A stretch of 64,000 bases of DNA, taken from positions 1 through 64,000 of the forward strand of contig JARUHP010000011.1 in assembly GCA_030005635.1 (NCBI GenBank), in the 5' to 3' direction. The notes under the pieces were generated by a model. The model was given only the letters and a program-made list of their open reading frames with translations. It did not search any database and was not told where the DNA came from. This stretch comes from Deltaproteobacteria bacterium IMCC39146 (GTDB lineage Bacteria; Desulfobacterota; Desulfuromonadia; Desulfuromonadales; BM103). The translations under genes and the position numbers were made by a program. Position 1 is the first letter of the stretch. Each line of letters starts with the position of its first letter. Shown here in pieces: positions 34,380 through 41,843 of the stretch.

Positions 34380-36158
34380 ATGGCGGAGAGAATCTTTAAA
34401 GGTGGTGAATTCTTGGTTACGGAAGTGACTTGTGACGAGATCTTTACGCCAGAGGAGTTTACCGACGAGCAGAAACAGATTGCTGAGACCACCGAACAGT
34501 TTGTCGAAAATGAAATTGTACCGCACCTCGATGAGATCGAAGCCCAGAATTTTGATTTGGTTATTGAAGCCTTCAAGAAATGCGGCGACCTTGGCTTGTT
34601 GATGATGGATACTCCTGAGGCGTATGGAGGTATGGAGCTAGACAAGGTGACCAGTATGCTGGTTGCCGAAAAGATAGCGCCTGCTGGAGGTTTTTCTGTC
34701 GCCTACGCCGCACACACCGGGATCGGTACTTTGCCGTTGGTTTATTATGGCACCGAGGCACAGAAGGAGCAGTACCTGCCCAAACTGGTCAGCGGCGAAT
34801 GGGCAGCGGCCTATTGTTTGACTGAACCGGGTTCTGGTAGCGATGCCCTCGGCGCACGAGCGACCGCGATTTTAAGCGAGGATGGCAAACAGTATATCCT
34901 CAACGGCACCAAGCAGTTCATCACCAATGGCAGTTTTGCCAAACTCTTCATTGTGTTTGCCAAGATCGACAAGGAACTTTTTACGGCTTTTCTGATCGAG
35001 AAGGATTTTGCAGGCCTGGTCATTGGTCCCGAAGAGAAAAAGATGGGCATCAAGGGTTCTTCGACGACCCAAGTGATTCTCGATAACTGCAAGGTGCCGG
35101 TGGAAAATCTGCTGGGCGAGGCCGGTAAGGGCCATAAGATCGCATTTAATGTCCTCAATGTCGGGCGCTTCAAACTTGGCGCATGCGTTACCGGCGCTGC
35201 CAAGCAGGCGACTCTGGTCGGCGTCAAGTATGCCAATGAACGTAAACAGTTCAATCAGCCAATCAGTAGTTTTGGGGCCATTCAGGAAAAAATTGCTGAT
35301 TTGACAGCGGATACCTTTGCTGCTGAATCACTCGTGTACCGTTTGGCCGGTTTACTTGATACCAAGCTGGCAACAATCGATAGAGAAATCGACAACTACT
35401 ATGTTGAGTACCAGAAGGGCATTGAAGAGTACGCAACGGAATGTGCGATTTCCAAAGTTTTCTGCAGCGAGGTGCTGGCCCGGGTTGTCGACGAGGTGGT
35501 GCAGATTCACGGTGGTTACGGTTACGTCAGTGAATACCCGGCGGAACGTTTCTATCGTGACGAACGAATTAACCGGATTTATGAAGGGACGAATGAAATC
35601 AACCGCTTATTGATCCCCGGTATGATCCTGAAGAAGTCGTTGAAGGGCGAACTACCGTTGCAAGCAGAGGCTATGAAGGCTTTTGAATCGCTGATGACGC
35701 CGAGCTTTGAAGAACTGGATGATTCGATTCATTTTGCCGCCGAGAAAGCATTGCTGAAAAATCTCAAGACGCTTTTTTTAATTCTCGCCGGGACGGCAGT
35801 ACAGAAATACATGACAAAACTGGCTGATGAGCAGGAAATCCTTATGGCTGCAGCCGATATCGCGATCCAGATCTTTGCCCTTGAAAGTGCTGTATTGCGC
35901 GCCGACAAGGCTTGCCGTTCAGCGAATGAAAAGAAAAAGGCTTTGCTTGAAGCGGTTGTGAAGGTGTTTGCTTTCAGTGCCACGGAAATAGCTGGGACTG
36001 CGGCAAAGAAAGGTGCCTTTTACGTTGAGGAAGGTGATCAGTTGTTGATGGTCCTCTCCGGAGTGCGACGCTTTGCCAAGTATGACGCGACCGGGCTTCT
36101 GCAGGCCAAGCGGCTGTTGGCCTCGACCGTTTGCGAAGAGGAGAAATACCTGTTCTGA
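34380..36158 (+). CDS. Acyl-CoA dehydrogenase, long-chain type
   Basis: A 592-residue FAD enzyme that makes the trans-2 double bond in beta-oxidation. The N-terminal and middle domains include AYCLTEPGSGSDA (about 140-152) and the C-terminal helical domain has RINRIYEGTNEINRLL, with the Glu of YEGTNE as the expected catalytic base of the VLCAD group. An additional 150-residue C-terminal helical region, as in VLCAD/FadE-type proteins, suggests dimer or membrane association. GAGAGGTGAG precedes the ATG. Its stop abuts the convergent aminotransferase stop with no base between, and no terminator is visible. Confidence 0.9.
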   Translation: MAERIFKGGEFLVTEVTCDEIFTPEEFTDEQKQIAETTEQFVENEIVPHLDEIEAQNFDLVIEAFKKCGDLGLLMMDTPEAYGGMELDKVTSMLVAEKIAPAGGFSVAYAAHTGIGTLPLVYYGTEAQKEQYLPKLVSGEWAAAYCLTEPGSGSDALGARATAILSEDGKQYILNGTKQFITNGSFAKLFIVFAKIDKELFTAFLIEKDFAGLVIGPEEKKMGIKGSSTTQVILDNCKVPVENLLGEAGKGHKIAFNVLNVGRFKLGACVTGAAKQATLVGVKYANERKQFNQPISSFGAIQEKIADLTADTFAAESLVYRLAGLLDTKLATIDREIDNYYVEYQKGIEEYATECAISKVFCSEVLARVVDEVVQIHGGYGYVSEYPAERFYRDERINRIYEGTNEINRLLIPGMILKKSLKGELPLQAEAMKAFESLMTPSFEELDDSIHFAAEKALLKNLKTLFLILAGTAVQKYMTKLADEQEILMAAADIAIQIFALESAVLRADKACRSANEKKKALLEAVVKVFAFSATEIAGTAAKKGAFYVEEGDQLLMVLSGVRRFAKYDATGLLQAKRLLASTVCEEEKYLF

Positions 36159-37328
36159 TCAGAGCCATCCACGTTGCCGGAAAAAATCAGCAAGCCGATC
36201 GACGGCTGTATTGAGGTTTTCCATCGAGTTGGCGTAAGAGAAACGCAGGAAGCCTTCGGCGCCTTCCCCAAAATCAATGCCGGGGGTAAGGGCCACACCG
36301 GTGGCTTCGAGGATTTCTTTAGCCAGGGCGAGCGAATCATTGGAAATGTGGCGAGCATCGGCGAGCACGTAGAAGGCACCAACCGGGTGTGTGTGGACTT
36401 TCAGGCCGATCCCCTCGAGGCGCGGAATCAACTGGCGTCGCCGCCGGTCATACTCCCTGCGCATCTCTTCGACGTATGAATCACATTCCTTCAGGGCTGC
36501 GACTCCGGCCAACTGGACGAAACTGTTGGCGCTGATCACGACATTCTGATGCAGGGTCTGCAGAGTTCTGACTTCATGCTTCGGGGCGATAAGGTAGCCG
36601 AGTCGCCAACCGGTCATAGCGTAAGCCTTTGAAAAGCCACCGAGGACGAAAGCCTCGTCCGTGAATTCAAGAATGCTGTGTTCTTCCCCTTCGTAAGTCA
36701 GCCCATGATAAATTTCATCCGAGACCAGCGGGATCGGCAGTTCGGAAAGTGCCGAAAGTTCTGCTCGCGAGAGGATTGACCCGGCCGGGTTTGCCGGTGA
36801 GTTGATCAGCAAAGCCCTGGTTCTGTCGTTAATAAGAGGAGCCACATCTTCTGGTTGTGGCTGGAACCCCTGCTCCGGGCGGGTTCTTATAAAACGCGGC
36901 TTTGCACCGACAAAGCGGATAAAATTGGGATAACAGGCATAGCCTGGGTCGGCGAGGATGACTTCGTCGTCCGGGTTACACAGCGCAGCAAAGAGCAACA
37001 ACATCAGAGGACTGGTGCCGGAGGAGACGATAATCTGCTCCGGGTCAACGGTCACTTTGTAGCGTTTCTGGTAATGCTCTGCGATTGCTTGCCGTAGCTC
37101 AATGCGGCCGAGAGAGTGTGTGTAGCGCGTCTCTCCTGCCAGCATCGCTTCCTGGGCGGCCTTAACGATCGGTTCGGGGGTTGGGAAATCCGGTTCTCCA
37201 AGACAGAGGTAGATGATTTCACGACCCTCCAGTTCAAGGGTTTTGGCTCTCTCCATGATTTCCATGGCGAGAAACGGCGTGATTTCGGTGGCGCGCTTGG
37301 CAATATGTTCTTTAACGGGTGTATGCAA
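36159..37328 (-). CDS. Class I/II PLP aminotransferase (aspartate aminotransferase fold)
   Basis: A 389-residue pyridoxal-phosphate enzyme. Lys234 in GGFSKAYAMTGWRLG is the Schiff-base lysine; NSPANPAGS and SDEIYHGL carry the cofactor contacts, and the C-terminal FLRFSYANS has the substrate-carboxylate Arg. Substrate cannot be settled; similar genes are called aspartate or branched-substrate aminotransferases. The start is TTG at 37326-37328 with GGAG nine bases upstream; the next Met would lie too far inside the conserved N-terminus. It stands alone on the minus strand after the small lipoprotein gene. Confidence 0.87.
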   Translation of the reverse strand: MHTPVKEHIAKRATEITPFLAMEIMERAKTLELEGREIIYLCLGEPDFPTPEPIVKAAQEAMLAGETRYTHSLGRIELRQAIAEHYQKRYKVTVDPEQIIVSSGTSPLMLLLFAALCNPDDEVILADPGYACYPNFIRFVGAKPRFIRTRPEQGFQPQPEDVAPLINDRTRALLINSPANPAGSILSRAELSALSELPIPLVSDEIYHGLTYEGEEHSILEFTDEAFVLGGFSKAYAMTGWRLGYLIAPKHEVRTLQTLHQNVVISANSFVQLAGVAALKECDSYVEEMRREYDRRRRQLIPRLEGIGLKVHTHPVGAFYVLADARHISNDSLALAKEILEATGVALTPGIDFGEGAEGFLRFSYANSMENLNTAVDRLADFFRQRGWL

Positions 37329-37386
37329 GAGTGTTAACTCCAGATCGGGTTAAGAAGGCTTTGTTGTCAGGCTTCAACATTGTTCT

Positions 37387-37491
37387 TTAAATCCCTGGAA
37401 TTCCGATAGGGCCCGGCAAGTCCGGGATGCATCCTGTTGTAACGAGCAGACTGACCAGTAGGAGCAGGGTGAGCAAAATAAGTTTTTTCAT
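37387..37491 (-). CDS. 34-residue small lipoprotein
   Basis: MKKLILLTLLLLVSLLVTTG, then the lipidated Cys21 and a 13-residue Pro/Gly/Ile-rich tail (IPDLPGPIGIPGI). AAGGA stands five bases before the ATG. It is too short for usual gene callers. The tail is too short for a folded domain, so only a membrane-anchored peptide would remain after processing. The lipobox (TTGC) is not optimal. Function unknown; similar tiny lipoproteins with PGxPG tails may exist in related genomes. Confidence 0.6.
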   Translation of the reverse strand: MKKLILLTLLLLVSLLVTTGCIPDLPGPIGIPGI

Positions 37492-37591
37492 GTTTCTTCC
37501 TTAAGTGAACAGGGCGTTCCTGTGGTTGATTGACGGTTCCGGGTAGCAAACGCACTCTAACAATTCTTCCGATAGTTGCAACAAAAAGTTG

Positions 37592-38710
37592 TCAGCACTT
37601 TTTCTGTTTAGTCATGTTGGTGAACAGGTTGTCGTAGCGTTTTATTTGCTCTTGCCAATCGTAACGGGCGACGTGGCAGCGCAAGAGGTCTTTTTGTCGA
37701 GCAGGTTCTTTTAGAATGTTCCGTAAGCGTTGCAGCAGGTCTTCAAAGTCATCATAGAGAAAGTTGTCTTGCAGTGCCGGGGGAATATGTTCCGGGTAAG
37801 CCAGGCGCCGTGGCAGGAGTGGTGTACAGTTACAGTAGATGGCCTGAATGACGCTGGCTCCAAAAAAGTCATGATTGGAGTTGACGGGCAGGATGTCAGC
37901 CCGCCAGAGCCAATGGGCATATTCGGCAAAACTTTCGGCATAGCCAAAATGGATAATCCGCTCGCCGAGACGTTGCTGTGCCTCGGTAAAAACAGGTGGG
38001 CAGTTGCGGTAGGACTCACCCAGTACAGCCACTTCGAAAGCGAATCCTTCCTCTTGCAGGCGATAGAGAGCCGTGAAGAATTCTTCCGGGTTCTTGTCAT
38101 ATTCCCAGCGGTGGTTCCAGAGGATCAGTGGTGGTTTGCTAGCCTCTTCGATTGCTCCTTGCCGATGTTCGTCAAAGCGCTCTAGGTCGAGACCCAGGTG
38201 GAGGACTTCACTCTTGGCTTTGATCAGATCAACACTCTCCAGTTCATTCTGGTCAGGGAAGCTTTTCAGGAACTCCGTCAGTTGACCGGTGAAAGTTTCA
38301 AGGTGGTACTGTGAGTTGAAGAGGACCGTGTCAGCTGCGAGAGCGCTGGTGTAATTAATGAACGCGTAGTGGGCGCGTTGCTGTGCCGGATTGGCTCCGT
38401 TCGGAGACCAGGGGTAGGTCAATTGGTTCTCGTGAAAATAGAGTGCGGTCGGTAAACTGGCCGTTTTCGCCCGGGTCAGGGCAAGAAAGGTCGTCAGGTC
38501 GAGCATGTCGCTGGCAAGCAACAGCTCGGGTTGAGCAATGCTCTCCATAAAGTGGCGGGCCAGGGTCACCGCTCCACCGTGCATGCGCCATTTCCAGCGT
38601 CGACCGCTCAGTGTCATCAAATTCACGTCATGCTGACTATAACGGGCAAACTCTTCCGCCCAGACGGCATGGGAGCCGGTATGGAAAGGCTCAAGTAGAC
38701 ATATTTTCAT
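37592..38710 (-). CDS. Glycosyltransferase, probable tRNA-queuosine mannosyltransferase (DUF3524)
   Basis: A 372-residue GT-B enzyme. The N-terminal domain matches DUF3524/GTDC1: MKICLLEPFHTGSHAVWAEE, TLSGRRWKWRMHGGA and LYFHENQLTYPW. The C-terminal half has LILWNHRWEYDKNPEEFF (about 194-211), IHFGYAESFAEY, SNHDFFGASVIQAIYCNCTP and the donor-site YPEHIP. The animal homologue mannosylates queuosine in tRNA(Asp). Bacterial members are expected to modify queuosine or a related tRNA base, but that is inference here. GGAG lies 8 bases before the ATG. It is monocistronic. Confidence 0.82.
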   Translation of the reverse strand: MKICLLEPFHTGSHAVWAEEFARYSQHDVNLMTLSGRRWKWRMHGGAVTLARHFMESIAQPELLLASDMLDLTTFLALTRAKTASLPTALYFHENQLTYPWSPNGANPAQQRAHYAFINYTSALAADTVLFNSQYHLETFTGQLTEFLKSFPDQNELESVDLIKAKSEVLHLGLDLERFDEHRQGAIEEASKPPLILWNHRWEYDKNPEEFFTALYRLQEEGFAFEVAVLGESYRNCPPVFTEAQQRLGERIIHFGYAESFAEYAHWLWRADILPVNSNHDFFGASVIQAIYCNCTPLLPRRLAYPEHIPPALQDNFLYDDFEDLLQRLRNILKEPARQKDLLRCHVARYDWQEQIKRYDNLFTNMTKQKKC

Positions 38711-38932
38711 TGTTTACGCTCCATGGTGATGATGATTCTAGTCGCTGACTGAGTGTTTGACAAGGGCTGAGTTTGCATCTGGGTGAACAGAAACAGCGAG
38801 ACAAAATGGAGACCATGTTGTAGAACAAGACCTGATTGCTTCTGGTCAGTTCAACAACGGTTTCCGGGGTTGTTTTTTTTAATAGCATTGTTCTTATTCC
38901 CATCTTTCGTGAAAAGAGGAGATAGTTGTCCC

Positions 38933-39166
38933 ATGAGTGAACAGCAAATCAATAACCCCCTGCATGGTGTAACCTTGGAGCAGATCGTAGAGAGCCTGGT
39001 TGATTTATATGGCTGGATCGAGTTGGGGCAACGAGTCGATATTAACTGTTTCAGAAATGATCCCTCCGTGAAGTCCAGCCTCAAGTTTCTACGTAAGACG
39101 CCCTGGGCAAGGAAGAAGGTTGAAGACTTGTACCTCTCCACTAAAAGGGACGCACAAGGAAACTAA
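38933..39166 (+). CDS. VF530-family DNA-binding protein (DUF2132)
   Basis: A 77-residue protein. Almost the whole sequence fits VF530: [38 protein letters not shown] and [12 protein letters not shown]. The family has a small helical fold, proposed to bind DNA. I chose ATG 38933 because the family starts here; the open frame to 38783 adds unrelated residues. GAGGAG lies 11 bases upstream, a little far. The stop overlaps the next ATG (TAATG), so it is coupled with the MtfA-like gene. Confidence 0.85.
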   Translation: MSEQQINNPLHGVTLEQIVESLVDLYGWIELGQRVDINCFRNDPSVKSSLKFLRKTPWARKKVEDLYLSTKRDAQGN

Positions 39167-39963
39167 TGGACCGCTTCTCTGCCGCTATTCTCTTTGCTGT
39201 TGTCTTGCTACTCATTGCCGGTATCCTCGTGCAGAGGCGCAGACAGCGTCGTCGAGCCCTGGCGAAGCCCTTTCCTCCTCAATGGCTGAAGATCCTTCGG
39301 CAAAACCTTCCACCCTATCTTAAACTCTCAGACGAGGAGCAACGGCAGGTACAGCAGTACACGCAGGAGTTTCTTTATGGTAAATCCTTTGAAGGCTGTG
39401 GCGGCCTGGTCCTGGATGATGAAATTAAGGTGACCATTGCCTCTCAGGCCAGTCTGTTGTTGCTCAATCGCAAGGTGCGTTGTTACCCAAAGCTCTGCTC
39501 GGTGCTGGTTTATCCGAGTACTTATGTGGCCAGAAACGAGAATGACGAAAAATCAGTCCGTCTTGGTGAATCGTGGAAGAGTGGCGCGGTTGTTCTGGCC
39601 TGGGACAGCGTAAAACGCGGCGCAGCTAATTTTACCGATGGTCATAACCTGGTGATCCACGAGTTCGCTCACCAGCTTGACCAGGAGGATGGCTCGGGTG
39701 ACGGTGCTCCCATTCTTACTGGTCCTTCTCGCTACGCGCCTTGGGCGCGAGTCTTGTCGAGGGAATATACTCGGCACTGCAAGCGGGTCGGCAGTGGCAA
39801 GAAGAGCGTTATGGATTCCTATGGTGCAGTTAACCCTGCTGAATTCTTTGCCGTGGCGTCCGAGACTTTTTTTGAGAAGCCGCGACAGTTTAAAATGAAA
39901 CATGCTGAGTTGTACGATGAGTTGCAGCAGTTCTACCAGGTTGATCCTTTGGAGTGGGTTTAG
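39166..39963 (+). CDS. mtfA: MtfA-family zinc peptidase (M90), membrane-anchored
   Basis: A 265-residue protein. An N-terminal transmembrane helix (about 5-22) and an Arg-rich stop-transfer are followed by the M90 domain. Zinc ligands and the catalytic Glu lie in HEFAHQLD (His165, Glu166, His169). NPAEFFAVASETFFEKP near 225 provides the further Glu ligand. In E. coli MtfA inactivates the repressor Mlc and has peptidase activity; no Mlc is known here, so the substrate is open. The start overlaps the VF530 stop. The N-terminal anchor differs from the soluble E. coli form. Confidence 0.85.
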   Translation: MDRFSAAILFAVVLLLIAGILVQRRRQRRRALAKPFPPQWLKILRQNLPPYLKLSDEEQRQVQQYTQEFLYGKSFEGCGGLVLDDEIKVTIASQASLLLLNRKVRCYPKLCSVLVYPSTYVARNENDEKSVRLGESWKSGAVVLAWDSVKRGAANFTDGHNLVIHEFAHQLDQEDGSGDGAPILTGPSRYAPWARVLSREYTRHCKRVGSGKKSVMDSYGAVNPAEFFAVASETFFEKPRQFKMKHAELYDELQQFYQVDPLEWV

Positions 39964-40113
39964 CCGTCATTTTTTTGCACGAATGCAAAGAAAAAAATAT
40001 CCAGGTTTGCAAATCTGCAAACCTGTCAAATTTAAGCTGTCTTTTTTAGCTTTTATATCCCCTCAAGTATAAGTAACTATTATGTAAAAAAGAGTTCACA
40101 TTTTATATAACAG

Positions 40114-40128
40114 TGGTATGAAACTTGC
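40114..40128 (+). promoter_or_regulatory. Sigma-54 promoter
   Basis: TGGTATGAAACTTGC fits TGGYAYR-N4-TTGC with the required 10 bases between GG and GC. It lies about 50 bases before the ATG at 40176. The upstream region (39970-40100) is AT-rich, suitable for enhancer binding. Confidence 0.65.
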
Positions 40129-40175
40129 CTTAAGAGATGTGCGTTATTGCAATCCATACTACCTGGAGGTCTCTT

Positions 40176-40997
40176 ATGAAAGCATGTATCAATGGCAATT
40201 GGTTGGCTTATGATGATGTTGGCTGCGGTCCAGCCGTGGTCCTGATCCACAGTTTTCCACTCTGTCGGCAAATGTGGCAAGCGCAGATCGAAGCTCTGTC
40301 GGGGCAGGGCATGCGGGTTGTCGCTCCTGATTTAAGGGGCTTTGGTGAAAGTGCTTGTGCCGAAGAAAACTTTAGTCTCGCTGCTTTGGCCGACGACATC
40401 AATGCACTGATGAGTTATCTCGGTATTGGCCGTGCTGTCATGGTGGGCATCTCAATGGCCGGTGGGGTTCTCCTCGACATCTTGGAACGTTATCCCCAGC
40501 GGGTTGCCGCAACCTGCTTTTTGTCGCCAGCGATGCAGCCCAGTGATGCAATTGAGCAAGTGCGTCGGTTCGATCTGGCCGAACTGGTTCGTGAAGGACA
40601 TCGCCCAACAGTAATCGATAATCTTTGCGAACGGCTCCTCTCAGGGCAGCCTTCAGAGGCTAAACAGAACTTGACCCGTCAACTCCGCGACTGGATGGGA
40701 GTTCCTTCTGATGCTACGTTGGCAGGGGTGCTTGCTTCACGGCCGAAACGACTCAGTTATCGTGATGAGAGTCAGCTATATCCCGTCCCGACGTTGATCA
40801 TGACCGGAGCCCGGGACAGGGTCCTGCCGGTACTTAAACAGTCCGTTCCAGAAAATGGCCTTCGCCACGTCGTTAATGATGCAGGCCATCTGATTAACCT
40901 GGAGGCCCCACTTGAGGTCAATAGGAGCTTAATCGGTTTTCTGCAGAGCCTGAGTTCAGTCAAGCTGCATCATCCCCGTTTACAGAGAGTGGCATAG
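40176..40997 (+). CDS. Alpha/beta hydrolase, sigma-54 driven
   Basis: A 273-residue hydrolase. Nucleophile Ser93 is in MVGISMAGG. HSFPLCRQMWQ at about 25-35 forms the oxyanion region; PDLRGFGES follows. An Asp in MTGARDRVLP and His in NDAGHLINLEAP complete the triad. The ATG 40176 follows TGGAGG by six bases. The family includes esterases, peroxidases and 3-oxoadipate enol-lactonases (PcaD-like); substrate cannot be told. The sigma-54 promoter makes it likely to respond to a stress or nutrient signal. Confidence 0.83.
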   Translation: MKACINGNWLAYDDVGCGPAVVLIHSFPLCRQMWQAQIEALSGQGMRVVAPDLRGFGESACAEENFSLAALADDINALMSYLGIGRAVMVGISMAGGVLLDILERYPQRVAATCFLSPAMQPSDAIEQVRRFDLAELVREGHRPTVIDNLCERLLSGQPSEAKQNLTRQLRDWMGVPSDATLAGVLASRPKRLSYRDESQLYPVPTLIMTGARDRVLPVLKQSVPENGLRHVVNDAGHLINLEAPLEVNRSLIGFLQSLSSVKLHHPRLQRVA

Positions 40998-41035
40998 GAA
41001 GAGTCACTATCAGTGACTTGATTGTTTCCAGTTAA

Positions 41036-41063
41036 AGGAAAAGGCTGCCTTGACAGGCAGCCT
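41036..41063 (-). terminator. Terminator after lspA and the entericidin-like gene
   Basis: AGGCTGCCT (41042-41050) and AGGCAGCCT (41055-41063) form a perfect 9-bp stem with a 4-nt loop. On the minus strand TTTTCCTTT follows, 5 bases after the stop at 41068. Confidence 0.85.
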
Positions 41064-41067
41064 CTTG

Positions 41068-41196
41068 TTAGTTTGCTTTTTCCTGAACCCATTCGCCGGC
41101 GTCTTCCACGTCTTTGCCGAGACCCTTCATGGTTTCACAGGCAGACAGGGTGAACACCATTAAGCCTATCACCAGAACCAGCCAAAGTTTTTTCAT
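41068..41196 (-). CDS. Entericidin A/B-family small lipoprotein
   Basis: 42 residues: MKKLWLVLVIGLMVFTLSAC, then ETMKGLGKDVEDAGEWVQEKAN. The lipobox is LSAC, with lipidation at Cys20. The mature 23-residue part is an amphipathic helix with the ETMKGLGKDVEDAG signature of EcnA/EcnB peptides. In enterobacteria these form a toxin-antidote pair linked to stationary-phase lysis. Here there is one gene. The start lies within the end of lspA (ATGA overlap) and GGAGG precedes it. Co-expression with the lipoprotein signal peptidase is likely. Confidence 0.82.
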   Translation of the reverse strand: MKKLWLVLVIGLMVFTLSACETMKGLGKDVEDAGEWVQEKAN

Positions 41197-41696
41197 GGCA
41201 CAGCCTCCTTCTTTTCTGTTTTAGATTTGTTCCTGTCTTCACGCCACATCTCAATAAACAGAAGTGTCACGCCTATAGTGATTGCCGAGTCGGCGACATT
41301 GAAGGCTGGCCAGTGATAGCGTTGCCAGAAGACGTCAAGGAAGTCGATGACTTCGCCGAGCCGTATACGGTCGATCAGGTTGCCGAAGGCTCCGGAAAAA
41401 ACCAGAGACAAGGCAAAAAATGCCAGCTTCTGGTCTTCTCTGAGGCGCTTGATATACCAGAGGATGCCGAGCATGGCAATGATTGATACGGTGATGAAGA
41501 AGGGGATGCGGATGGCATTGTCGGAGAGGATACCGAAAGCTGCACCCTTGTTGCGGACATAGGTCAGGTGGAAAAAACCACGGATTACCGGCACCGTTTC
41601 GTGGAGGCGGAAGTTGGCGTCCACGTACAATTTGCTTGCCTGGTCAAGAATCAAAAGAACCAGACTGATGGTCGATAATGTGTAATACCTTTTCAT
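41193..41696 (-). CDS. lspA: Lipoprotein signal peptidase II
   Basis: A 167-residue inner-membrane aspartyl protease with four transmembrane helices. It removes the signal peptide from prolipoproteins just before the lipidated Cys. Catalytic Asp109 lies in GNLIDRI and Asp136 in FNVADSAI; the conserved NKGAAFG is at residues 49-55. The protein lies downstream of ileS, a common ileS-lspA arrangement, although 147 bases of repeat DNA intervene here. Its substrates include the small lipoproteins at 37387 and 41068. Confidence 0.95.
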   Translation of the reverse strand: MKRYYTLSTISLVLLILDQASKLYVDANFRLHETVPVIRGFFHLTYVRNKGAAFGILSDNAIRIPFFITVSIIAMLGILWYIKRLREDQKLAFFALSLVFSGAFGNLIDRIRLGEVIDFLDVFWQRYHWPAFNVADSAITIGVTLLFIEMWREDRNKSKTEKKEAVP

Positions 41697-41843
41697 AATC
41701 TCTCGGTACGCGGGACGGGTGACGTGGGACGCGAAAAGCCTGACAACAAACGCGTACTATTGCGCTGTCAGGTTATCGGTGGCTCGCGGGTTGTTTGATT
41801 CCAGTTCTTGTACCTCGTTCCGCGTGCCACGTCCCGCTTGTTC
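41697..41843. repeat. Inverted GGGACG repeats between ileS and lspA
   Basis: 41705-41733 (GGTACGCGGGACGGGTGACG and on) and 41810-41838 (CTTGTACCTCGTTCCGCGTG and on) are inverted, imperfect copies. The same sequence type is in pfaC linkers. No gene. Confidence 0.6.
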
